Shown: piece by piece, positions 50,770 through 58,473 of the stretch
How positions within the stretch are numbered: position 1 is the stretch's first letter
How the letters are laid out: each line of letters begins with the position of its first letter
DNA from: Pseudonocardia sp. C8
GTDB lineage: Bacteria; Actinomycetota; Actinomycetes; Mycobacteriales; Pseudonocardiaceae
Assembly (NCBI RefSeq): GCF_014267175.1
Contig: NZ_JACMTR010000002.1
Span: 1,973,001-2,037,000 of the forward strand
DNA: 64,000 nt
Direction: 5' to 3'
Position numbers and translations under genes: made by a program
The notes under the pieces: generated by a model
Seen by the model: the letters and a program-made list of their open reading frames with translations, nothing else
The model's database searches: none
Told to the model about the DNA's origin: nothing

Positions 50770-50798
50770 CTGACGTTCGGCGGACGAATACTTACGCT
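50770..50798 (+). promoter_or_regulatory. candidate promoter of the MFS gene
   Basis: CTGACG (50770-50775) and TACGCT (50793-50798) with a 17-bp gap. The predicted leader is about 52 nt and contains GAAGGGA before the ATG at 50857. Confidence 0.4.
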
Positions 50799-50856
50799 CG
50801 ACGAAAATCCCGGCCGGCCCCGCCGGTCTCCGCCGACGTCGAAGGGATCCGCGCGG

Positions 50857-52131
50857 ATGACTGTGACCGGCAGCGGGGACGCGGCGCGCGGGGGCGACCC
50901 GGCCGCGAGCCCGTTCCGGATCGCGGACTTCCGCGCGCTCTGGACGGCCGAGGTGCTGTCCACGGCCGGCGACCAGGCCACCCGCGTGGCGCTCACCGTC
51001 CTGGTGCTGGAGCGGACCGGGTCGGTGGCCACGTCCGCGACCGTCTACGCCCTCACCTTCCTTCCCGCCCTGCTCGGCGGGCTGCTGCTGGGGCACCTGG
51101 CCGACCGGTTCCCGCGCCGCGCGGTGATGGTCGCCGCCGACCTGGCCCGGGCCGGGCTGGTCGCGCTGATGGCGGTGCCCGGGCTCCCGCTGCCCGCGCT
51201 CGGCGCGCTGCTCGTCGTCGCGGTGCTGCTCGGCGGGCCGCACACCGCGGCCCGGTCGGCGCTGCTGCCCGACCTGCTCCCCGGGCCGCTGCTGGCGCGG
51301 GGGATCGCGCTGCGCCAGGTCTCGGCCCAGGTCGCCCAGGTCGCGGGGTTCGGCGGGGGCGGCCTGCTGGTCGCGTGGCTGACGCCGGCCGGGGCACTGC
51401 TGGCCGACGCCGGCACGTTCGTCCTGTCCGCGCTGGTCGTCGCCGTGGGGGTGGGCGCGCGCTGTGCGGTCCTCCGGGTCGGCGGGCCGGCCCGCGCCGC
51501 GCGGGTGTCCGCGGGCCGGTGGTTCGGCGGTGCCCGCGCCGGCCTGGCGCTGGTGCTGGGCTGCCCCCGGCGGCGCTACCTGGTGGCGGCCGCCTGGCTG
51601 ATCGGGATCTACATCCTGCCCGAGGCACTCGCCGCCGCGTACGCGTTCGCGATCGGTGCCGGGCCGGTCGAGGCCGGGCTGCTGATGGCGGCCGACCCGG
51701 CGGGCAGCGTGCTGGGCGCGGTGGCGTTGACGGTCGCGCCGCCGCTCGGGGAGCGATGGCTGATCCCGTTCGCGGTGGGGGCGGCGGTGCCCCTGGTGCT
51801 GACGCCGTTCGCGCCCGGCCTGTGGGCGGCGGTGGCGCTGTGGGCGCTCTCCGGGGCCTGCGCGACGGCCTGCTTGATCCAGGCGCAGTCGGGTTTCGCC
51901 CGGGCGACGCCGAGCGCGCTGCGCGGCCGGGCGACGGGTGTCGCGTCGGCGGGTCTGGTCGCCAGCCAGGGCGCCGCCGTGCTGCTGGGCGGCGTGCTGG
52001 CTCAGTGGACGGACCCGGCGGCCGCGCTCGCCGTCTTCGGGGCCGCCGGTGCGGTGTTCGCGCTCGCCGGTCTGCGGTGCCTCCGGGTGCCGGCGGCACC
52101 GGGAGGGCTCGCTCCGGGGACGGCCGGGTGA
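50857..52131 (+). CDS. major facilitator superfamily transporter
   Basis: 424 residues with about 11-12 hydrophobic segments. The MFS loop 2-3 motif is GHLADRFPRRAVM near residue 85. FRIADFRALWTAEVLSTAGDQATRVALTVLVL at the N-terminus and the overall pattern match MFS_3/enterobactin exporter-like permeases. Drug or siderophore export is possible; no neighbour indicates the substrate. ATG start with GAAGGGA upstream. Confidence 0.88.
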   Translation: MTVTGSGDAARGGDPAASPFRIADFRALWTAEVLSTAGDQATRVALTVLVLERTGSVATSATVYALTFLPALLGGLLLGHLADRFPRRAVMVAADLARAGLVALMAVPGLPLPALGALLVVAVLLGGPHTAARSALLPDLLPGPLLARGIALRQVSAQVAQVAGFGGGGLLVAWLTPAGALLADAGTFVLSALVVAVGVGARCAVLRVGGPARAARVSAGRWFGGARAGLALVLGCPRRRYLVAAAWLIGIYILPEALAAAYAFAIGAGPVEAGLLMAADPAGSVLGAVALTVAPPLGERWLIPFAVGAAVPLVLTPFAPGLWAAVALWALSGACATACLIQAQSGFARATPSALRGRATGVASAGLVASQGAAVLLGGVLAQWTDPAAALAVFGAAGAVFALAGLRCLRVPAAPGGLAPGTAG

Positions 52132-52180
52132 GCCCGCCGCAGGGCCCCGGCACGCCCGGGCAGGGTCACGGGGTGGGTGC

Positions 52181-52201
52181 TCACCAGCCGCGGTTGCGCA
52201 T
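52181..52201 (-). CDS. hexapeptide micro-gene MRNRGW
   Basis: ATG CGC AAC CGC GGC TGG TGA on the minus strand, with GGGAGG 6 nt before the ATG. It lies between the end of the MFS gene and the start of the first GGDEF gene, from which it points away. The same peptide with one change (MRNWGW) occurs twice upstream of the second GGDEF gene. Too short for gene finders; coding status is inferred from recurrence, ribosome-binding site and context. Confidence 0.5.
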   Translation of the reverse strand: MRNRGW

Positions 52202-52298
52202 GCCGGCACCTCCCGTCCCCCGTCGAGCCGGAATCGTGGCTCTCTGCAACATCGCTGACCTCAGGGTACCCGTTCGGGTGATGAGTGGCGGTCAGGTT

Positions 52299-52311
52299 GT
52301 ACGGTCCGTAC
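52299..52311. promoter_or_regulatory. 13-bp palindrome in the GGDEF-1/hexapeptide divergent region
   Basis: GTACGGTCCGTAC is a perfect inverted repeat. It overlaps the second of two GTACCCGTTCG direct repeats (52265-52275 and 52308-52318). It lies between the divergent hexapeptide gene and GGDEF gene and could control either. Confidence 0.45.
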
Positions 52312-52354
52312 CCGTTCGTCGGGCGCGTCACACTCCTTCTTGGGTGATCGTGTG

Positions 52355-53674
52355 ATGGGGATACGCCGTCCGGGTGGCGCGACCGGGTTGCCGATCCTGG
52401 GCCTGCCCCGCCCGATGCTCGCCGTGTTCGCGGTGGTCGTGCTCGGCGCGGCCGCGCTGCTCGTCGGTGGGGCCACGACGCTCCCGCCCGACGGGACGAC
52501 CGGGACGGCGCTGCTGGGCGCGCTGGGCCTGATCGCCCTCGGCGTGGTGCACACCGAGGCCGCCACCGGCATCGAGCGGGTCCGGCGGGGCGTGGCGGAC
52601 TCGTCCTACTTCGACCTGTCCAGCGTGTGGACCTTCGCCGGTGCCCTGCTGGTTCCACCGGCCCTGGCCGGGGTGGTGGTGCTGGGTGTCTACGGGCACC
52701 TGTGGTGGCGGGTGTGGCGCCCGGCGGGGGCCCCGCTGTACCGGCACGTGTACACCACCGCGACGGTCGTGCTCGCCGCGTTCACCGCGGCGGCGCTCGT
52801 CGCGCCGGACCAGATCGCCGCCGCGGCCGGTGCCGGCCGCGGCAGCATGCTGGCGGGGTACGGCTGGCTGCTGGTGGCGATGGTCGTCTACGTCCTGGTC
52901 AACCAGGTGCTGGTGGCGGTGGCGCTGGCGCTGAGCTCCGGCCGGCGGTTCGCGTGGCGGGGCCTGCTCGGCGACGGCGACGACCACGTGCTGGAGGGCG
53001 CCACGCTCTGCCTGGCGGTGCTCGCCGCCCTGGCCGCCGTGCGCCAGCCCGCGCTGGTGCTGCTCGTGCTCCCGCCGCTGCTCCTGCTGCACCGTGCGGT
53101 GCTGATCCGCCAGCTGGAGGAGCGCGCCAACACCGACGCCAAGACCGGGCTGCTCACCGCGGCGGCCTGGCGGGGCCGGGCGCACCGGGCGCTGGCCCGC
53201 GCCCGGCGCCAGCGCGGAGCCGTGGCGGTGCTGATCCTCGACCTGGACCACTTCAAGTCCGTCAACGACGGCTACGGCCACCTGGCCGGTGACGAGGTCC
53301 TGTCCGCGGTGGCCGGCGCGCTGTCCGCCCAGGTGCGGGACGCCGACCCGGCCGGTCGGTTCGGCGGCGAGGAGTTCGTCGTGCTGCTGACCGGGCTCCC
53401 CGAGGGGGCACAGGGCCTGGAGCTCGCGCACGCGGCCGCCGAGCGGATCCGGCGGACCGTGCGGGAGCTCGTCGTGCAGGTCGAGGCCCCGGTCGGGCCG
53501 CTCACGATCACCGATCTGTCGGTGTCGGTCGGCGTCGCGCTGTCCGGGCTCGACGGTGACGTCCTCGACGAGCTCATGCAGGTCGCCGACTACGCGCTCT
53601 ACGCGGCCAAGCGCGCCGGGCGCAACCGGGTGCGGCTGGGCCGGGCGGAGGCCGATCCGGGCGCGGAGGCCTGA
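52355..53674 (+). CDS. membrane diguanylate cyclase (GGDEF protein 1)
   Basis: 439 residues from the ATG at 52355 (GTG 52352 is possible). The N-terminal membrane domain has about six segments with the sequence VVHTEAATGIERVRR near 65 and SVWTFAGALLVPP near 90. The GGDEF domain begins near 255 (DAKTGLLTAAAW, LDLDHFKSVNDGYGHLAGD); the active site GGEEF is at 337-341 and the inhibitory RxxD (RDAD) lies exactly five residues before it, so an active, product-inhibited cyclase is expected. Paralogue of the convergent gene at 53732-55093 over its whole length. Confidence 0.9.
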   Translation: MGIRRPGGATGLPILGLPRPMLAVFAVVVLGAAALLVGGATTLPPDGTTGTALLGALGLIALGVVHTEAATGIERVRRGVADSSYFDLSSVWTFAGALLVPPALAGVVVLGVYGHLWWRVWRPAGAPLYRHVYTTATVVLAAFTAAALVAPDQIAAAAGAGRGSMLAGYGWLLVAMVVYVLVNQVLVAVALALSSGRRFAWRGLLGDGDDHVLEGATLCLAVLAALAAVRQPALVLLVLPPLLLLHRAVLIRQLEERANTDAKTGLLTAAAWRGRAHRALARARRQRGAVAVLILDLDHFKSVNDGYGHLAGDEVLSAVAGALSAQVRDADPAGRFGGEEFVVLLTGLPEGAQGLELAHAAAERIRRTVRELVVQVEAPVGPLTITDLSVSVGVALSGLDGDVLDELMQVADYALYAAKRAGRNRVRLGRAEADPGAEA

Positions 53675-53731
53675 GCTCCGCCGGCCCGGTGACGCTCTGC
53701 CGGGACCGGCGAGGTGCGGTCCGGGGGAGGG

Positions 53732-55093
53732 TCAGCCGGTCGCGGTCTCGGCGTCGCCGGTCTCCCGGAACGGGTGCGGCCCGATGCGCACGGCGTTCCG
53801 GCCGGCGCGCTTGGCCGCGTAGAGCGCCGAGTCGGCGACCTCGAGCAGCGCCGTGATCCCGCTGCCGTCCTCGGGGTACACGGCTCCGCCGATCGACACC
53901 GTGATGCCCGGGCGGTGGGGCCGGGCCGGGGCCCCCTCCGGCACCCCCGGGTCGTGGGTGCCCGCGTCCACCGGCTCCGCGGCGACCCGCCGCCGGAGCC
54001 GCTCGGCGATCTGCCGGAGCTCGTCGTGCCCGTCGTGGCCGTCGGGCCCGGCCAGCCGGGGGAGCAGCACGACGAACTCCTCGCCGCCGAACCGGCCGAC
54101 GAGGTCGTGGTCGCGCAGCTCCTCGCGCAGCACCCGGGCGGTCGCGGCGAGCACCCGGTCGCCGTAGAGGTGCCCGTGCGTGTCGTTGATCTCCTTGAAG
54201 TGGTCCAGGTCGAGGATCAGCAGGGCCGCCCGGTGCCGGCCCCGCTCGGCCAGCTGCAGCGCCTGCGCGCCGCGCAGCTGCCAGGCGGCGTGGTTGAGCA
54301 GGCCGGTCTTGGCGTCGTGGTCGGCCTTCTCGCGCAGCTGCCGGACGAGGATCGTGCGGTGCAGGGCGATGATCGGCGGCATCGCCAGCAGCGCGACCGG
54401 GGGTCCGCCGGCGAGCAGCGCGCCCGCGGTGAGCGCCCCGAGGCAGAGCGTCGCCAGCTCCAGGGCGAGCTCGTCGCCGCCGAACAGGATCCGCATGATC
54501 GGGGTGTCGGGTGCGGTCATCGCCACCACGCCGAGCACCAGGCAGGTGTTCACGACGGTGTAGGTGAGCAGGGTGAGCAGCAGCGCCACGGCGCCGGGGA
54601 GGGTGCCGTAGAGCTCGCCGGGCCGGGTGGCGGCGAGCACCCCGGCCGCGGCGTGCACCGCGAGGACGACGGTGGCCGTGCTGTAGACCTCGCGGTACAC
54701 CGGCCGCCGGTCCGGCGGGGGCACGGGGCGCAAGACGCGCAGGTACATGTGGGTGTAGACGACGACCACCACGAGCGCGCCCAGCACCGGTGGCAGCAGC
54801 AGCGCGGACGCGAACGTCCACACCGAGGTCAGGTTCACGTGGTGGGTCTCGGCGGTGTAGCGCCGGACGCGCTCGACCCCGGCGATGATCTCGGTGTGCG
54901 CGACTCCGGCCACCGTCAGGGTGGCCAGCAGCACGACCGTGTCCCCGTCGAGCCGCGGCACGTTCAGTGCCCCGGCGACGACGAGTGCCAGCGCGAGGAG
55001 CTCCACCGCGAGGACCGCGCCGAGCAGGCGGGGTGGGATCGACCACACGGGCCACCGGGTCACCTGGCGCAGGCGAACCGGGGGCGGGGCCAT
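53732..55093 (-). CDS. membrane diguanylate cyclase (GGDEF protein 2)
   Basis: 453 residues from the ATG at 55093, with GGAAGGGGGA upstream. It has the same architecture as the convergent paralogue: VAHTEIIAGVERVRR and SVWTFASALLLPPVL in the membrane domain, then DAKTGLLNHAAW and LDLDHFKEINDTHGHLYGD. Active site GGEEF at 336-340 with RDHD five residues before it (I-site). It has a longer His/Asp/Gly-rich insertion after the active site (about 350-395). The C-terminal signature ADSALYAAKRAGRN is intact. The open frame continuing upstream to 57631 is antisense to dxs and not coding. Confidence 0.9.
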   Translation of the reverse strand: MAPPPVRLRQVTRWPVWSIPPRLLGAVLAVELLALALVVAGALNVPRLDGDTVVLLATLTVAGVAHTEIIAGVERVRRYTAETHHVNLTSVWTFASALLLPPVLGALVVVVVYTHMYLRVLRPVPPPDRRPVYREVYSTATVVLAVHAAAGVLAATRPGELYGTLPGAVALLLTLLTYTVVNTCLVLGVVAMTAPDTPIMRILFGGDELALELATLCLGALTAGALLAGGPPVALLAMPPIIALHRTILVRQLREKADHDAKTGLLNHAAWQLRGAQALQLAERGRHRAALLILDLDHFKEINDTHGHLYGDRVLAATARVLREELRDHDLVGRFGGEEFVVLLPRLAGPDGHDGHDELRQIAERLRRRVAAEPVDAGTHDPGVPEGAPARPHRPGITVSIGGAVYPEDGSGITALLEVADSALYAAKRAGRNAVRIGPHPFRETGDAETATG

Positions 55094-55475
55094 GCCGTCC
55101 CCCTTCCGGTCGTGCGCGGTGATGCGCCACCCGGCCCCGCAGGGAGCCCGGCCGCCGACGTACGGGACCGATCCTAGCCTGCGGCGTCGCGGTCCGTGAT
55201 CGATGCCGCTCCGGGGCGGGGTCCCCGCTGCTCGGCCGGGCGGCCCGGTCACGCTGTGTGATCTCCGGCGCGAGAACGGCCGGTGCGTGAATGGGCAATG
55301 GTGTGCGCCCGATTGTCTGCCCGGCCGGGGTGGGTGATTATTCGTCCGGCGCCCGGCGGGAATGTTGTCCGGGCGCGGGTTCGGGCGCGGGGAAATCCCT
55401 TGCCCGACACATGCATGGCACACTATGTGTGCACCTGGACGTGCGGATGTCGTGCGATCGCGGAAAGGGGGAGCC
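55094..55475. other. upstream region shared by GGDEF-2 and the MRNWGW micro-genes
   Basis: 382 bp without a longer gene; the part from about 55250 is less GC-rich than its surroundings. It contains the palindrome at 55418-55432. TTGCCC (55400) and CACTAT (55421) form a weak candidate promoter for the micro-genes. A 97-codon open frame across the region has no ribosome-binding site or family match. Confidence 0.4.
55418..55432. promoter_or_regulatory. 15-bp palindrome upstream of the MRNWGW micro-genes
   Basis: GCACACTATGTGTGC, perfect 6-bp arms around TAT, 43 bp before the first micro-ORF. An operator-like position; the binding protein is unknown. Confidence 0.5.
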
Positions 55476-55496
55476 ATGCGCAACTGGGGGTGGTGA
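55476..55496 (+). CDS. hexapeptide micro-gene MRNWGW, copy 1
   Basis: ATG CGC AAC TGG GGG TGG TGA, preceded by GGAAAGGGGGAG at good spacing. It is divergent from GGDEF protein 2. Copy 2, 93 bp downstream, encodes the identical peptide with different codons (CGT, GGT), and both share GAAAGGGG before the start. Synonymous divergence with a conserved peptide argues that it is translated and selected. Confidence 0.6.
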   Translation: MRNWGW

Positions 55497-55568
55497 ACGC
55501 GGCGGCGTACGACGCCGATTCGCATTCTCGGAGAGTCCTGACAACGATCTTCGAAAGGGGAGCTCGCG

Positions 55569-55589
55569 ATGCGTAACTGGGGTTGGTGA
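55569..55589 (+). CDS. hexapeptide micro-gene MRNWGW, copy 2
   Basis: ATG CGT AAC TGG GGT TGG TGA, preceded by GAAAGGGGAGC. Same peptide as copy 1. A strong hairpin (55617-55667) follows 27 nt after the stop and may end the transcript before dxs. Confidence 0.6.
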   Translation: MRNWGW

Positions 55590-55616
55590 GACAGGTGCGC
55601 CGCTGCGACGGCCTGC

Positions 55617-55667
55617 GGACCGCGGCGACGGCTCCGCCCCGGCGAGGGCGGGCCGTCCGCCGCGTCC
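55617..55667 (+). terminator. long GC hairpin after the micro-genes (terminator or attenuator)
   Basis: Four stem segments (GGAC/GTCC, GCGGC/GCCGC, GACGGC/GCCGTC, CCGCCC/GGGCGG) separated by single-nt bulges give about 21 bp around a 6-nt loop. No U-tract follows. It lies between the hexapeptide ORFs and dxs. Confidence 0.5.
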
Positions 55668-55816
55668 GGCCGCTCCGCGGCGCCGATGCTCGTTCCGCCG
55701 GCGCTCCTCTCGGGTCGGCCCGGGTACCCGTCCGTAGAGTGGGACCGACGAGTCGATGCCGGACCGCCGCGGTGCTGAGTCGCCCGCGCGTGCGTCCGGC
55801 GGCGAGGAGGCAGCAC

Positions 55817-57775
55817 GTGACGACGAACGGGGGGCTCGCCGGGATCCGGCGACCGGCCGACCTGCGCGCCCTGTGCACGGAGGAGCTGGCGTCGCTCGCG
55901 GCGGAGATCCGCGGCTTCCTGATCAGGGCGGTGTCGCGCACCGGTGGACACCTCGGGCCCAACCTGGGTGTGGTCGAGCTGACCCTCGCCCTGCACCGGG
56001 TCTTCGACTCGCCGCACGACACGCTGATCTGGGACACGGGCCACCAGGCGTACGTGCACAAGCTGCTCACGGGCCGGCAGGACGGCTGGGAGCGGCTGAA
56101 GAAGACCGGCGGGCTGTCCGGCTACCCGAGCCGGGCCGAGTCCGAGCACGACCACGTGGAGTCCAGCCACGCGTCGTCCTCGCTGTCCTGGGCGGACGGC
56201 ATCGCGCGGGCGAACGCGCTGGCCGGCCGTGACCAGCACGTGGTCGCGGTGATCGGGGACGGGGCACTGACCGGGGGGATGGCCTGGGAGGCCCTCAACA
56301 ACATCGCGTCCGGTGTCGACCGCAACCTGGTGATCGTGGTCAACGACAACGGGCGGTCGTACTCGCCGACGATCGGCGGGCTGGCCGACCGGCTCGCCTC
56401 GCTGCGGCTGCAGCCCGGCTACGAGCGGGTGCTCGAGGCCGGGAAGCGGACCGTGCGCGGCACCCCGGTCGTGGGGCCGGCCATCTACGCCGGCCTGCAC
56501 GCGTTCAAGGCCGGGGTGAAGGACGCGCTGAGCCCGCAGGAGCTGTTCGCCGACCTGGGCCTGAAGTACTTCGGCCCGGTCGATGGCCACGACATCGCCC
56601 AGGTCGAGTCGGCGCTGCGCCGGGCGAAGCGGTTCGGCGGGCCGGTGATCGTGCACGCGGTGACCCGCAAGGGCAACGGCTACCCGCCGGCCGAGAACGA
56701 CGAGGCCGAGCAGATGCACAGCCCGGCCGCGTTCGACCCGGAGACCGGGACGCCCACCGGGGAGCCGAAGACCGGGTGGACCGACGTGTTCGCCGAGGAG
56801 ATCGTCGAGCTGGGCGAGCAGCGCGCCGATGTCGTCGCGATCACGGCGGCGATGCTCGGCCCGACCGGGCTGGCGCCGTTCGCCGCCGCTCACCCGGACC
56901 GGTGGATCGACGTCGGCATCGCCGAGCAGCACGCCCTGGCCACCGCGGCCGGGCTGTCCCGGGCCGGGATGCACCCGGTCGTCGCGCTGTACTCGACGTT
57001 CCTCAACCGCGGATTCGACCAGCTGCTGATGGACGTCGGCCTGCACGGCGAGCGGCTCACGCTGATGCTCGACCGCTCCGGGGTCACCGGCAGCGACGGG
57101 CCGTCGCACAACGGCATGTGGGACCTGTCGCTGCTGGGGATCGTGCCCGGCATGCGGGTCGCCGCCCCGCGCGACGAGGCGACGCTGCGCGAGGAGTTCC
57201 GCGAGGCCGTCGCGGTGACCGACGGGCCGACGGCGGTGCGCTACCCGAAGGGCTCGGTGATCGGCTCGGTGCCGGCGGTGCGCCGGCTCCCCGGGCGGGC
57301 CGGGGTCGACGTGCTGCACGAGCCGGGCGGGGACACCGCCGGGGACGCCCAGGTGCTGATGGTGTGCGTCGGCGCGTTCGGCGCGCTCGGTGTCGCCGCC
57401 GCGAAACGGCTCGCCGACCAGGGCGTGGGCGTCACCGTGGTGGACCCGCGCTGGGTGCTGCCGGTGCCGCGGGAGCTGCTCGCCCTCGCCGCCGACCACC
57501 AGCTCGTCGTGACCGTGTCCGACTGCGGCACGCACGGCGGCTTCGGCTCGGCGCTGTCCGACGCGTTGCGGGCGGCCGACGTCGACGTCCGCCAGCGGGA
57601 CCTCGCCCTGCCGCAGGCCTACCTGGAGCACGGCAGCCGCGACGACGTCCTCGCCGCGGCCGGGCTGACCGAGCAGGACGTGGCCCGGCGGATCACCGAG
57701 TGGGCCGCCGCGGCGGCGCCCTCGGAGACCGGCGCCGGCGCGGAGGCCGAGCTCGACGCGGAACGGGCACGCTGA
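55817..57775 (+). CDS. dxs: 1-deoxy-D-xylulose-5-phosphate synthase Dxs
   Basis: Thiamine-diphosphate enzyme joining pyruvate and glyceraldehyde 3-phosphate; entry to the MEP isoprenoid pathway. 652 residues from the GTG at 55817 with GGAGG upstream ([19 protein letters not shown]). Motifs: [55 protein letters not shown] (ThDP), [16 protein letters not shown], and [21 protein letters not shown] near 55735 may be its -10 box. TGATG junction with the next gene. Confidence 0.96.
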   Translation: MTTNGGLAGIRRPADLRALCTEELASLAAEIRGFLIRAVSRTGGHLGPNLGVVELTLALHRVFDSPHDTLIWDTGHQAYVHKLLTGRQDGWERLKKTGGLSGYPSRAESEHDHVESSHASSSLSWADGIARANALAGRDQHVVAVIGDGALTGGMAWEALNNIASGVDRNLVIVVNDNGRSYSPTIGGLADRLASLRLQPGYERVLEAGKRTVRGTPVVGPAIYAGLHAFKAGVKDALSPQELFADLGLKYFGPVDGHDIAQVESALRRAKRFGGPVIVHAVTRKGNGYPPAENDEAEQMHSPAAFDPETGTPTGEPKTGWTDVFAEEIVELGEQRADVVAITAAMLGPTGLAPFAAAHPDRWIDVGIAEQHALATAAGLSRAGMHPVVALYSTFLNRGFDQLLMDVGLHGERLTLMLDRSGVTGSDGPSHNGMWDLSLLGIVPGMRVAAPRDEATLREEFREAVAVTDGPTAVRYPKGSVIGSVPAVRRLPGRAGVDVLHEPGGDTAGDAQVLMVCVGAFGALGVAAAKRLADQGVGVTVVDPRWVLPVPRELLALAADHQLVVTVSDCGTHGGFGSALSDALRAADVDVRQRDLALPQAYLEHGSRDDVLAAAGLTEQDVARRITEWAAAAAPSETGAGAEAELDAERAR

Positions 57776-58470
57776 TGCGCGTGATCGTCGTCGAGGACGA
57801 GCCGGCGATGGCCGACGCGGTCGCGCGCGGCCTGCGCCGGGACGGGATGGCCGTCGACGTCGCCTACGACGGCGACGAGGGTTCGGAGAAGCTCTCGGTC
57901 ACCCGGTACGACGTCGCCGTCCTCGACCGCGACCTGCCCGGGCGCAGCGGCGACGAGCTGTGCGCGGAGCTGGTCGCGGCCGGCGGCACCACCCGGGTGC
58001 TGATGCTGACGGCGTCCGGCACGCTCGCCGACAAGGTCGACGGCCTGTCCCGGGGCGCCGACGACTACCTGGCCAAGCCGTTCGACTTCCCGGAGCTGGT
58101 GGCCCGGATCCGGGCGCTCGGCCGCCGCGCCACGCCCGCCGTGCCGCCGACCCTGGTGGCCGGTGACCTGGTGCTCGACCCGGCGCGGCGGACGGTCACG
58201 CGGGCCGGCCGGCCGGTCGAGCTGACCCGCAAGGAGTTCGGGGTGCTCGAGGTGCTGCTCGCCGCCGGCGGCGCGGTCGTCTCCAGCGAGGAGCTCCTGG
58301 AACGCGTGTGGGACGAGCACGCCGACCCGTTCACCACCACGGTGCGGGTCACCGTGATGACCCTGCGCAAGAAGCTCGGCGAACCCGGGTTGATCGACAC
58401 GGTGGTCGGGGCGGGCTACCGGGTCCCCGACGCCCTCGCCGACGGCCCGCCCGGGACCGCGGCGGGCTGA
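57775..58470 (+). CDS. OmpR-type response regulator
   Basis: 231 residues from the ATG at 57775, overlapping the dxs stop by 1 nt. Receiver domain 1-115 with the phosphoacceptor Asp at 51 (VAVLDRDLPG), Thr/Ser in LMLTASG and Lys in YLAKPFDFPEL. Winged helix at about 135-220 (VELTRKEFGVLEVLLAAGGAVVSSEELLERVWDEH, VGAGYRV). The kinase follows 3 bp downstream. Confidence 0.94.
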   Translation: MRVIVVEDEPAMADAVARGLRRDGMAVDVAYDGDEGSEKLSVTRYDVAVLDRDLPGRSGDELCAELVAAGGTTRVLMLTASGTLADKVDGLSRGADDYLAKPFDFPELVARIRALGRRATPAVPPTLVAGDLVLDPARRTVTRAGRPVELTRKEFGVLEVLLAAGGAVVSSEELLERVWDEHADPFTTTVRVTVMTLRKKLGEPGLIDTVVGAGYRVPDALADGPPGTAAG

Positions 58471-58473
58471 GCC

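Noticed and set aside
55283..55576. 97-codon frame overlapping MRNWGW copy 1
   Set aside because: No ribosome-binding site, no family resemblance, and Cys/Trp-rich content typical of out-of-frame reading.
55094..57631. Minus-strand extension of the GGDEF-2 frame to about 1299 codons
   Set aside because: The part above 55093 is antisense to dxs and has no domain. The good ribosome-binding site and membrane start are at 55093.
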